Origin: Bradyrhizobium elkanii WSM2783
GTDB taxonomy: Bacteria; Pseudomonadota; Alphaproteobacteria; Rhizobiales; Xanthobacteraceae
Direction: 5' to 3'
Length of the DNA stretch: 64,000 nucleotides
Assembly (NCBI RefSeq): GCF_000472865.1
Contig: NZ_AXAP01000013.1
Span: forward strand, 66,617 to 130,616
Shown: piece by piece, positions 51,795-59,305 of the stretch
Numbering within the stretch: position 1 is the first letter of the stretch
Layout of the letters: every line of letters starts with the position of its first letter
Translations under genes and position numbers: made by a program
The notes under the pieces: model-generated
What the model saw: only the letters and a program-made list of their open reading frames with translations
The model's database searches: none
Told to the model about the DNA's origin: nothing

Positions 51795-52382
51795 CTACCC
51801 CACGATCCCCGCGGCGACCTGGCCGCGCAGACGCTCGAGGCTGTGCAGGGTGTTGGCGCAGGCTTCCGCGACCTCGACGCCCTTGATGGCGAAATGCTTG
51901 CGGAAGAAATCGAAATGCACCTCCGTCTCGTGGAACTGCTGCGGCGTCAGCACGGCCGAGAACACCGGCACCTCAGTGCGCAACTGCACGTCCATCAGCG
52001 CCTTGATCACGGTGTCGGCGACGAACTCGTGGCGGTAGATGCCACCGTCGACGACAAGGCCCGCGGCAACGATCGCCGTGTAGCGGCGCGTCTTGGCCAG
52101 GATTTGCGCATGCAGCGGGATCTCGAACGAGCCCGGTACCTCGAACACGTCGATGTTCGTGACATGCCGCGCCTCCATCTCGGCGAGGAAGGCGATGCGG
52201 CATTCCTCTACGACGTCGCGGTGCCAGGACGATTGCACGAATGCAACCCGCTGCGGCTTGGCGAACCGCGGATGCGTGGGCGCCGGCGGAGGCTCTGGCG
52301 TTGCCGGCGTGGCATCCGCGGGCGACTGGACTTCCTCGGCTTCGGGAGTTTGGACTTCGGCTTCTTGCAACATCTGATTCAT
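51795..52382 (-). CDS. ribH2: 6,7-dimethyl-8-ribityllumazine synthase, type II (RibH2)
   Basis: This 195-aa enzyme condenses the pyrimidine and butanone phosphate precursors to lumazine, the penultimate step of riboflavin synthesis. After a Pro/Glu-rich N-terminal extension (EVQTPEAEEVQSPADATPAT) it has VAFVQSSWHRDVVEECRIAF, FEVPGSFEIPLHAQILAKT, the catalytic His in YRHEFVADTVIKALMDVQL, and FHFDFFRKHF-like HFDFFRKHFAIKGVEVAEAC. The WHRDVVEECR and FFRKHF features match the Brucella/Mesorhizobium RibH2 form. AGAGGAAAGCC precedes ATG 52382. An FMN riboswitch lies in its leader. Confidence 0.95.
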   Translation of the reverse strand: MNQMLQEAEVQTPEAEEVQSPADATPATPEPPPAPTHPRFAKPQRVAFVQSSWHRDVVEECRIAFLAEMEARHVTNIDVFEVPGSFEIPLHAQILAKTRRYTAIVAAGLVVDGGIYRHEFVADTVIKALMDVQLRTEVPVFSAVLTPQQFHETEVHFDFFRKHFAIKGVEVAEACANTLHSLERLRGQVAAGIVG

Positions 52383-52461
52383 GGCTTTCCTCTTTCAGGA
52401 CCAGAATCAGGGCATACGGAAAACGACTGTAGCCACGCGCGATGGCGAGGCTGCCGCAACC

Positions 52462-52606
52462 GTTCTCTTTCATCCGGACTTTGACCGTCGGCTTCGGAAT
52501 TGCACCGAATCTGCTGACCCTTCCTCCTAGGAGGAGAAAGGCGCTCGCGGGCTTGGGCCATCGGGCCCTTACCGCCGGTGGGGACTTTCACCCCGCCCTG
52601 AGAACA
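52462..52606 (-). ncRNA. FMN riboswitch (RFN element)
   Basis: Read on the minus strand, the sequence carries the conserved RFN blocks in order: CAGGGCGGGGTGAAAGTCCC, CACCGGCGGTAA, AGCCCGCGAGCGCC, AAGGGTCAGCAGATTCGGTG, CAATTCCGAAGCCGACGGTC and AAAGTCCGGATGAAAGAGAA. This is a near-canonical FMN aptamer of about 140 nt. It lies 80 bp before the ribH2 start and should lower ribH2 expression when FMN is plentiful. I do not see a clear intrinsic terminator after it, so control may be translational. Confidence 0.97.
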
Positions 52607-53042
52607 TCGGCCGCCCGGAATGGACGACCTATCCCAAAGCTATTGCCAAACCGAGGGACGCGGCAAGCGCCTTGGCATGGCGAATCGGCATGTTCCCCAT
52701 GTGCCCGACGCGAGCCTTGACGACCGCTTAGCGACCACTTGGCTGAGCCGAAACGCGCGGCACGCGCGTTAACGATTGCGACGATCGCGCAAATCCGATT
52801 CCGGTTTGTTCTCGCGTTAATAATTATGGCGGAGATGAGCTGTGGACGAGCGCGCCTTTGGCTGTGGACGGACTCGGGGGCCGGTTGCGCGGATTCCGCA
52901 AATCACATCACTTCATCCTGGCAAGCCTCGGAGCGATCGGGAAGGCCACGGGGGCCTGCAGTCGGCAACCATGCGTTATCTGGTGCAGGCCGGCCTTCCG
53001 GATGCGTACCAAGAAAGTCAGAAGAACAAGGGTCGAGACGGC
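52607..53042. other. Gap between the ribH2 riboswitch and the YbjN-like gene
   Basis: This 436-bp divergent gap has no convincing gene. It contains CGCGTTAACG and TTAATAATTA motifs around 52768-52830, an AT-rich spot likely to hold promoters for both directions. Short frames here lack ribosome sites. Confidence 0.35.
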
Positions 53043-53540
53043 ATGTCCCTCCTCGAAGGCATAATCGATTCCGAAAACCATCCGCTTGCGGTGGTCGAAG
53101 ACATTGCGGCCGATAACAACTGGGCGTTCGAGCGCGCTGGCGACGAGGTCACGATCGTCTCCAAAGGCGACTGGACCGACTATCAGCTCTCCTTCACCTG
53201 GATGAGCGAGATCGAGGCTCTGCATCTGGCCTGCGCCTTCGACATGAAGATTCCGCCGGCGCGCCGCCCCGAAGCGCAGCGGCTGATCGCCGCCATCAAC
53301 GAGCAATTGTGGATCGGCCATTTCGATCTGTGGACCCACACCGGCATGATCATGCATCGTCAGGCGCTGGTGCTGCCCGGCGGATTGAACGCATCGACCG
53401 CGCAATGCGAGAGCATGCTGGTCGGCGCCATCCACGCCTGCGAGCGCTACTACCCGGCGCTCCAGTTCGTGGTGTGGGCCGGCAAGACCGCCCAGGAGGC
53501 GATGAACGCCGCGATGTTCGACACCGAGGGCGAGGCTTAG
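53043..53540 (+). CDS. YbjN-domain protein
   Basis: This 165-aa protein reads MSLLEGIIDSENHPLAVVED, AFERAGDEVTIVSKGDWTDY, then LSFTWMSEIEALHLACAFDM and WIGHFDLWTHTGMIMHRQAL. It belongs to the YbjN family, which resembles type III secretion chaperones in fold and is broadly linked to stress and motility phenotypes in E. coli, without a defined activity. I chose ATG 53043; an upstream ATG at 52971 would add 24 residues. The YbjN-proC neighbourhood is common in alphaproteobacteria. A type B repeat lies between the two genes. Confidence 0.85.
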   Translation: MSLLEGIIDSENHPLAVVEDIAADNNWAFERAGDEVTIVSKGDWTDYQLSFTWMSEIEALHLACAFDMKIPPARRPEAQRLIAAINEQLWIGHFDLWTHTGMIMHRQALVLPGGLNASTAQCESMLVGAIHACERYYPALQFVVWAGKTAQEAMNAAMFDTEGEA

Positions 53541-53552
53541 GCTCTCCCCAGC

Positions 53553-53637
53553 CGTCATGCCCGGGCTTGACCCGGGCATCCATCTGCAAAGAATCCTTGG
53601 CTTGATGGATTGCCGGGGCAAGCCCGGCAATGACGGT
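53553..53637. repeat. Type B palindromic repeat between the YbjN-like gene and proC
   Basis: CGTCATGCCCGGGCTTGACC and GGGCATCCATC are mirrored by GATGGATTGCCGGGGCAAGC and CCGGCAATGACGG. A separate short arm GTCCCGGCCTTCGCCGGGAC follows at about 53687-53706. Confidence 0.88.
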
Positions 53638-53713
53638 TTCATGCTTGTCGCGGGTTCTGCGCCTCACTAGAACCGCTGATGGAGGAGTCCCGGCCTTCGC
53701 CGGGACGACGATC

Positions 53714-54547
53714 ATGGTGGCGCCCTTGAGTAACAGCAGCTCTTTGCAAGACATCACCGGCACCATCGCGCTTGCCGGCGCGGGCAAGATGGGCGGGGCG
53801 ATGCTGACCGGCTGGCTCGCCGGAGGCCTCGATGCCTCGCGCGTCGCCGTGATCGACCCGCAGCCTTCGGCCGAGATCAGTGCGCTGGCCGCCAAGGGCG
53901 TCCGTCTCAATCCCAAAGACGCGGGCAAGGTCGATACGCTGGTGGTCGCGGTCAAGCCGCAATTGTTCCGGGATGCCGGCGTCGCCCTCAAGTCGCTGGT
54001 CGCGCCATCGACGCTTGTCGTCTCGATCATGGCCGGAACCACCATCGCCTCGCTTGAAGAAGTCTGCGGCGGCGCGGCGGTGCGGGCGATGCCGAACACG
54101 CCGGCCTCGATCGGCCGCGGCATCACGGTCGCAGTCGCCGCGAACAGCGTCGGTGCCGCGCAGCGCGCGATAGCGGATGCGCTGCTACGCGCGACCGGCG
54201 CGGTGGAATGGGTCGAGGACGAGGGCCTGATCGACGCCGTGACCGCGGTCTCCGGCTCCGGCCCGGCCTATGTGTTCCTGCTCGCCGAAGAGCTCGCGCG
54301 TGCCGGTGTCGAGGCCGGATTGCCGGAAGACCTCGCGACCAAGCTGGCGCGCGCGACCGTCGCGGGCTCCGGCGAATTGTTGCATCGCTCGGACTTGCCG
54401 GCGGCAACACTGCGTCAGAACGTCACCTCGCCCGGCGGCACCACCGCCGCCGCACTGGACGTGCTGATGGCTAGTGACGGACTGCGTCCACTGATGATCC
54501 GCGCGATCGCAGCCGCAACCAAGCGCTCGAGGGAGCTGGCGAAGTAG
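53714..54547 (+). CDS. proC: Pyrroline-5-carboxylate reductase
   Basis: This 277-aa enzyme makes proline by reducing pyrroline-5-carboxylate with NAD(P)H. The Rossmann start is TIALAGAGKMGGAMLTGWLA, followed by VKPQLFRDAG, AVRAMPNTPASIGRGIT, and the C-terminal dimerisation signature AVSGSGPAYVFLLAEELARA with NVTSPGGTTAAALDVL. ATG 53714 directly follows the short repeat arm whose GGGACGACG appears to serve as ribosome site. The upstream YbjN-like gene is on the same strand. Confidence 0.95.
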   Translation: MVAPLSNSSSLQDITGTIALAGAGKMGGAMLTGWLAGGLDASRVAVIDPQPSAEISALAAKGVRLNPKDAGKVDTLVVAVKPQLFRDAGVALKSLVAPSTLVVSIMAGTTIASLEEVCGGAAVRAMPNTPASIGRGITVAVAANSVGAAQRAIADALLRATGAVEWVEDEGLIDAVTAVSGSGPAYVFLLAEELARAGVEAGLPEDLATKLARATVAGSGELLHRSDLPAATLRQNVTSPGGTTAAALDVLMASDGLRPLMIRAIAAATKRSRELAK

Positions 54548-54557
54548 CCAAGCTCTG

Positions 54558-54680
54558 CAGGGTGGGCAAAGCCAACGGGTCGCGCGAACGCGCGCCCGAT
54601 GACAGGCTCCGCGTGCCCACCATTGCGAGCGGAGTGCTTGATGGTGGGCACGGCGCAAGTGCGCCTTTGCCCACCCTACT
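54558..54680. repeat. Type E palindromic repeat (GGTGGGCAAAG family)
   Basis: GCAGGGTGGGCAAAG is mirrored by CTTTGCCCACCCTAC about 100 bp later. The interior has CGTGCCCACCATTGCGAGCG and ATGGTGGGCACGGCGC. It lies between convergent proC and the tautomerase gene. Confidence 0.88.
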
Positions 54681-54688
54681 TTTCTTGA

Positions 54689-54892
54689 CTACTTCTTCGC
54701 CGCGGCGGCGCGCTCAACAAAGGTCTTGCCGCCCTTCATCTTGTGGGTGAGCGGCGCCTCATTGATCTGGATCACGACGGCTTCGGCGTCGACGCCGAGA
54801 TTCTTGACCAGCGCCTGGGTGATGTCGAGCATCATGCCCTTCTTTTGCTCTTCGGTGCGGCCGGCAGCCATGTTCACGGTGATCTCAGGCAT
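54689..54892 (-). CDS. 4-oxalocrotonate tautomerase family enzyme
   Basis: This 67-aa protein begins MPEITVNMAAGRTEEQKKGM, so the mature N-terminal proline is the general base typical of tautomerases. It continues MLDITQALVKNLGVDAEAVV and IQINEAPLTHKMKGGKTFVE. The family acts as small homohexamers on keto-enol substrates. The specific substrate is unknown. AAAGGGAGCG lies before ATG 54892. It is flanked by repeat elements on both sides and is convergent with proC. Confidence 0.93.
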   Translation of the reverse strand: MPEITVNMAAGRTEEQKKGMMLDITQALVKNLGVDAEAVVIQINEAPLTHKMKGGKTFVERAAAAKK

Positions 54893-54929
54893 TCTTAGCG
54901 CTCCCTTTGTTGTCGTTCACTCGCCCGAC

Positions 54930-55001
54930 CGTCATTGCCGGGCTTGACCCGGCAATCCATCATTTTGAAGATGGATACGCGGGTCAAGCCCGCGTATGAC
55001 G
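54930..55001. repeat. Type B palindromic repeat
   Basis: CGTCATTGCCGGGCTTGACC and GGCAATCCATC are mirrored by GATGGATACGCGGGTCAAGC and CCGCGTATGACGA. It ends only eight bases from the hisS stop codon. Confidence 0.88.
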
Positions 55002-55008
55002 AATTCAC

Positions 55009-56523
55009 CTATCCCCACCTCACGTCATGCCGCGCCAGCACTTCGCGGACCTTCGCGACGAGGTCAGCTTCCGCGCAGGAGAACTGCGCCGGCCGGGCCT
55101 CGCGCCATTCCTGGTTCGACGCGATCGCCGCGGCGGCCTTGGCGCCTTCGATGAGGTCCTTGATCTGCACCTCGCCACGCGCCTTTTCATCGGAGCCCTG
55201 GATGATGACGCAAGGCGAATTGCGGCGGTCGGCATATTTGAGCTGGTTGCCCATGTTCTTGGGATTGCCAAGATAGAGCTCGGCGCGGATGTTGGCGCTA
55301 CGCAACTGCGCGACCATCTTTTGATAATCCGCGACCCGCTCGCGATCGAACACCGTCACCACGACAGGCCCGAATTGCGGCCGCGTGTCGAGCTTGCCAA
55401 GCAGCGTCAGCGCCGCCTGCAGCCGCGACACGCCGATGGAAAATCCCGTCGCCGGCACGGGTTCGCCACGGAAACGCGAGACCAGGCCGTCATAGCGGCC
55501 GCCGCCGCCGACCGAGCCGAAGCGAACAGGACGGCCTTTCTCGTCCTTCGTTTCGAAAAGCAGTTCTACTTCGTAAACGGGTCCCGTGTAATATTCGAGG
55601 CCGCGCACGACGGAGGGATCGATGCGGATGCGATCCGATCCGTAGCCAGATGCCGTGACTAACTTGGCGATCTCTTCGAGTTCACTGACGCCAGCTTGGC
55701 CGATCTCACTTTTGGCCAAATAGATGTCCGCCGCTGCAATCGACTCTTTCCAATCTTCGCGTTTTTCCGTGACGCTCAGGACAACATGGGCATCCGCCGA
55801 GTTGAGGTCGGCGCCTTTCGTGAAGTCGCCCTTGCCCTCCTCGCCGCCGTCCCAGCGTCCGGGACCGAGCAACTTGCGCACTTCGTCGGCAGGAAACTTG
55901 TCGAGTTTGTCGATCGCGCGCAGCACCGTGAGCCGTCGGCCCGCATTGTCTTCGCCGCCGAGGCCAATCGCTTCTAGCACCCCGTCGAGCACCTTGCGGT
56001 TATTGACCTTCACGACGTAGCTGCCGCGCGGAATCCCCAGCGCCTCCATCGTGTCCGCCGCCATCATGCACATTTCGGCGTCGGCGGCCGGCGAGCCCGA
56101 GCCCACCGTATCCGCATCGAACTGCATGAACTGGCGGAAGCGGCCGGGGCCCGGCTTCTCGTTGCGGAAGACGTAGCCGGCGCGGTAGCTGCGATAGGGC
56201 TTCGGCAGCGCGTCGAAATTCTCCGCGACGTAGCGGGCAAGCGGCGCGGTCAGGTCGTAGCGCAGCGAGATCCACTGCTCGTCGTCGTCCTGGAACGAGA
56301 ACACGCCCTCATTCGGGCGGTCCTGGTCGGGCAGGAATTTTCCGAGCGCGTCGGTATATTCCATCGCCGGCGTTTCCACCGGCTCGAACCCGTAGCGCTC
56401 GAACACTTCGCGGATGGTCTCGGTCATCCGGCGCGTCGCGGCGATCGCGGTCGGGCCGCGATCTTCCAGTCCGCGCGGCAAGCGCGCCTTCAGCTTCTGC
56501 GGTTTTTTGGGTTTGTCGGCCAT
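55009..56523 (-). CDS. hisS: Histidyl-tRNA synthetase
   Basis: This 504-aa class II synthetase charges tRNA-His. It has motif 1 ([32 protein letters not shown]), motif 2 ([20 protein letters not shown]), the HisA motif ([13 protein letters not shown]) with [15 protein letters not shown], motif 3 ([17 protein letters not shown]), and a C-terminal anticodon-binding domain ending DVRWG. ATG 56523 was preferred to the longer open frame. It stands alone, 73 bp after ilvE on the same strand; a shared transcript is possible. Confidence 0.97.
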   Translation of the reverse strand: MADKPKKPQKLKARLPRGLEDRGPTAIAATRRMTETIREVFERYGFEPVETPAMEYTDALGKFLPDQDRPNEGVFSFQDDDEQWISLRYDLTAPLARYVAENFDALPKPYRSYRAGYVFRNEKPGPGRFRQFMQFDADTVGSGSPAADAEMCMMAADTMEALGIPRGSYVVKVNNRKVLDGVLEAIGLGGEDNAGRRLTVLRAIDKLDKFPADEVRKLLGPGRWDGGEEGKGDFTKGADLNSADAHVVLSVTEKREDWKESIAAADIYLAKSEIGQAGVSELEEIAKLVTASGYGSDRIRIDPSVVRGLEYYTGPVYEVELLFETKDEKGRPVRFGSVGGGGRYDGLVSRFRGEPVPATGFSIGVSRLQAALTLLGKLDTRPQFGPVVVTVFDRERVADYQKMVAQLRSANIRAELYLGNPKNMGNQLKYADRRNSPCVIIQGSDEKARGEVQIKDLIEGAKAAAAIASNQEWREARPAQFSCAEADLVAKVREVLARHDVRWG

Positions 56524-56596
56524 GGGCGCGCGTTTACCAGCGGATGGAGAATGCGGCAACCGTCACGCCGAAGCGGCGGAATAATTCCGCCGCCGG

Positions 56597-57676
56597 TCAC
56601 AGCACCTTTCTGATCCAGTTGTGCGGATCGGCCGCGCGACCATACTGGATGTCGACCAGTTGCTTCCGCAGCCCCATGGCGACAGGGCCGGCTGCACCGC
56701 CATTGATGAGAAACTCGCCCTTCGTGGAACACACCTTGCCGATCGGCGAGATGACGGCGGCCGTGCCGCAGGCGAAGGCCTCTTTCAGCTTTCCGCTGGC
56801 GGCATCCGCGCGCCACTGGTCGATCGTGTAGGTCTCCTCGCGCACGGGCGTACCGGCATCCTTCGCGAGCGCGATGATCGAATCCCTGGTGATGCCCGGC
56901 AGGATCGTGCCGAGCGGCGGCGTCAGCAGCGAACCGTCGTCGAACACGAAGAAAACGTTCATGCCGCCGAGTTCCTCGATATAGCGGCGCTCGATCGCAT
57001 CGAGGAAAACCACCTGATCGCAGCCGTGTTCGATGGCCTCGGCCTGCGCCCGCAGGCTCGCGGCGTAATTGCCGCCACACTTGACGGCACCGGTGCCGCC
57101 GATCGCAGCGCGCGTGTAGTGCTCCGACACCCAGATCGACACCGGCGCGGGCCCGCCCTTGAAATAGGAGCCGACCGGCGAGGCGATGACGGCGAAGATG
57201 TACTCCGCTGATGGCTTCACGCCGAGGAAGACCTCGCTCGCGATCATGAAGGGCCGCAGATAGAGACTACCCTCGCCGCCTGGAATCCAGGCGCGGTCGA
57301 TGCGCACGAGCTGTTCGACCGCTTCGATGAACACGGGCTCGGGCAGCGGCGCCATGGCCATGCGCTCAGCCGAATTCCAGAAGCGGCGGGCATTGGCGTC
57401 GGGGCGGAACAGGTTCACGCCGCCATCGTCGCGCTTGTAGGCCTTGAGGCCTTCGAAAATCTCCTGCGCGTAGTGCATGACGGCGGCGGCCGGATCGAGC
57501 GGAAAATTCGCGCGGGATTCGACGCGCGCGCCATGCCAGCCCTTCGCCTGATTGTAGCGAACGATAGCCATGTGATCGGTGAAAATCCGGCCGAAGCCCG
57601 GGTCCACGAGCCTTGCCGCGCGCTCCTTGTCGGAGGTCGCATTCGCCGCAGGCTGGATTTCGAATTTCAAACTCAT
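56597..57676 (-). CDS. ilvE: Branched-chain amino-acid aminotransferase
   Basis: This 359-aa fold-type IV PLP enzyme transaminates 2-oxo acids to Val, Leu and Ile. Features are FGRIFTDHMAIVRYNQAKGW, MHYAQEIFEGLKAYKRDDGG, VNLFRPDANARRF and the PLP-lysine region GGTGAVKCGGNYAASLRAQA. The ELGGMNVFFVF and FACGTAAVISPIG motifs follow. The length is that of the longer bacterial/eukaryote-type form (about 360 aa), not the 309-aa E. coli IlvE. ATG 57676 has AAGGGT close by. It is divergent from the PetP-like regulator. Confidence 0.96.
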   Translation of the reverse strand: MSLKFEIQPAANATSDKERAARLVDPGFGRIFTDHMAIVRYNQAKGWHGARVESRANFPLDPAAAVMHYAQEIFEGLKAYKRDDGGVNLFRPDANARRFWNSAERMAMAPLPEPVFIEAVEQLVRIDRAWIPGGEGSLYLRPFMIASEVFLGVKPSAEYIFAVIASPVGSYFKGGPAPVSIWVSEHYTRAAIGGTGAVKCGGNYAASLRAQAEAIEHGCDQVVFLDAIERRYIEELGGMNVFFVFDDGSLLTPPLGTILPGITRDSIIALAKDAGTPVREETYTIDQWRADAASGKLKEAFACGTAAVISPIGKVCSTKGEFLINGGAAGPVAMGLRKQLVDIQYGRAADPHNWIRKVL

Positions 57677-57791
57677 ACCCTTGCTTCCCGCTGTCGGAAT
57701 CCGCGCGATTGCTGGCGCCGGTCTCGCCGGGCCTAACTGGCTTAGTCGGCCTGGACTTCACCGCCAGCCTTACGGCCGGTTTCCATGGCGT

Positions 57792-57814
57792 CATGTCCGA
57801 AAGGACATGCTTTT
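57792..57814. promoter_or_regulatory. GAAA-tetraloop hairpin in the ilvE-MarR gap
   Basis: CATGTCC (57792-57798), GAAA, GGACATG (57803-57809), then CTTTT. It could end an unannotated plus-strand RNA, act as an operator, or be a leader structure; no gene precedes it on the plus strand. Confidence 0.4.
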
Positions 57815-58001
57815 GCCGGATGCTGAAGTCCAGTATGTTTTGTCGAAATGCCGCTCGACAATCACACGGTAGTCCCAATTTGCGGCCCAAGCCTCCATCA
57901 CTGGTCTGCTCGTGGCCGATCTAAACTTTGCCAGGGACGAAACGATTTAAAATTTCGTCGTGACTGGCAGTTTTGTAACATTGAACCCAAGATACGTCAA
58001 T

Positions 58002-58556
58002 ATGGCTGACATAAATTTCTCAACGGCAGCAGCGCAGCCCGATTCTCCGGGAACGGACGTATCCGCCCCCGGGCCGCGGACGGGCGATTTGCGCTGGGAC
58101 ATCATCGAGCTCCTGTTCTTCGCCTATCGCGACTTCGTCGGCGATGCCGATCAGGAGCTGGAGGCGTTCGGCTTCGGCCGCGCCCACCACCGGGTGATGC
58201 ACTTCGTCACGCGCTATCCCGGGCTCAAGGTCGCCGACCTTCTCGACGTCCTGCGCATCACCAAGCAATCGCTCGGCCGCGTGCTGAAGCAATTGCTCGA
58301 CGAAGGCTACATCCTGCAGAAGACCGGCAGCAATGACCGGCGGCAGCGGCTGCTTTACGCCACCGCCAAGGGCGAAGCGCTGGTGGCCAAGCTGGCGGGA
58401 CTGCAGACCGACCGCATCAACCGTGCGGTCGCCGGCCTCGATCCGGGCGGCGTCGAGACCGTGCGGGCGTTCCTCCGTGCGATGATCGACCGCGACGACC
58501 CCGACAAGGTGCTGGAGACGATCTTCGGCGGCGCGGCCAAGAAGACGAGGGAGTGA
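58002..58556 (+). CDS. petP: MarR-family regulator, PetP-like
   Basis: This 184-aa winged-helix protein reads LRWDIIELLFFAYRDFVGDA, FGFGRAHHRVMHFVTRYPGL, the recognition region RITKQSLGRVLKQLLDEGYI and the wing SNDRRQRLLYATAKGEALVA. Its placement directly before a response regulator matches the petP-petR pair of Rhodobacter capsulatus, where the genes affect cytochrome bc1 synthesis; the link is inferred from order and family. I chose ATG 58002; GTG 57960 is an alternative. Its stop overlaps the petR-like start by four bases. Confidence 0.85.
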   Translation: MADINFSTAAAQPDSPGTDVSAPGPRTGDLRWDIIELLFFAYRDFVGDADQELEAFGFGRAHHRVMHFVTRYPGLKVADLLDVLRITKQSLGRVLKQLLDEGYILQKTGSNDRRQRLLYATAKGEALVAKLAGLQTDRINRAVAGLDPGGVETVRAFLRAMIDRDDPDKVLETIFGGAAKKTRE

Positions 58557-59293
58557 AGGTGACGCAGGGAGCAACCATTGCCGCGGCGACGGCACGCATG
58601 CCGATGAAACCGGCCGACGACGCGCCGCACCTGCTGCTGGTCGATGACGACCGCCGCATCCGCGATCTTCTCTCGCGCTTCCTCTGCGGCGAAGGCTACC
58701 GCGTCACGACCGCCATGAGCGCCAGCGACGCGCGTGCCAAACTGCTCGGGCTCAATTTCGACCTGCTGATCCTTGATGTGATGATGCCCGGCGAGAACGG
58801 CTTCGATCTCGCGCGCTTCATCCGTTCGTCCTCGTCGGTGCCGATCATCATGCTCACCGCGCGCCACGAGGCGGAAGCACGCATCGAGGGCCTGCAGATC
58901 GGCGCCGACGACTATGTGGCAAAGCCGTTCGAGCCGCGCGAACTGGTGCTGCGGATCGGCAACATCCTCAAGCGGACCGCGCCGCCGCCGGCGCAGACGC
59001 TGGAGCAGATCGCCTTCGGCCCCTACGTCTTCCATCTCGACCGCGGCGAATTGCGGCAGGGCGAGGAGATCATCCATCTGACCGACCGCGAGCGGGACAT
59101 GCTGCGCATCCTCGCCGCGAGCCCCGGCGAAACCGTGCCGCGCGGCGCGCTGACCGGAGGCGGCACCGTCAACGAGCGCGCCGTCGACGTGCAGATCAAC
59201 CGCCTGCGCCGCAAGATCGAGCGCGATCCCGCCAATCCCTTGTTCCTGCAGGCGGTGCGCGGCATCGGCTATCGCCTGGTGGCCTCGCCTTAA
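58553..59293 (+). CDS. petR: OmpR-family response regulator, PetR-like
   Basis: This 246-aa two-domain regulator has a receiver (HLLLVDDDRRIRDLLSRFLC, phospho-Asp75 in LLILDVMMPGENG, Thr/Lys in IIMLTARHE and VAKPFEPREL) and a C-terminal winged helix (IIHLTDRERDMLRILAASPG; VDVQINRLRRKIERDPANPL). The start GTG 58553 overlaps the MarR stop. The adjacent kinase gene begins 12 bp later, so the trio is one operon. It should respond to the kinase and act as a DNA-binding switch. Confidence 0.93.
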   Translation: MKVTQGATIAAATARMPMKPADDAPHLLLVDDDRRIRDLLSRFLCGEGYRVTTAMSASDARAKLLGLNFDLLILDVMMPGENGFDLARFIRSSSSVPIIMLTARHEAEARIEGLQIGADDYVAKPFEPRELVLRIGNILKRTAPPPAQTLEQIAFGPYVFHLDRGELRQGEEIIHLTDRERDMLRILAASPGETVPRGALTGGGTVNERAVDVQINRLRRKIERDPANPLFLQAVRGIGYRLVASP

Positions 59294-59305
59294 GCCTTAT
59301 CCGCC

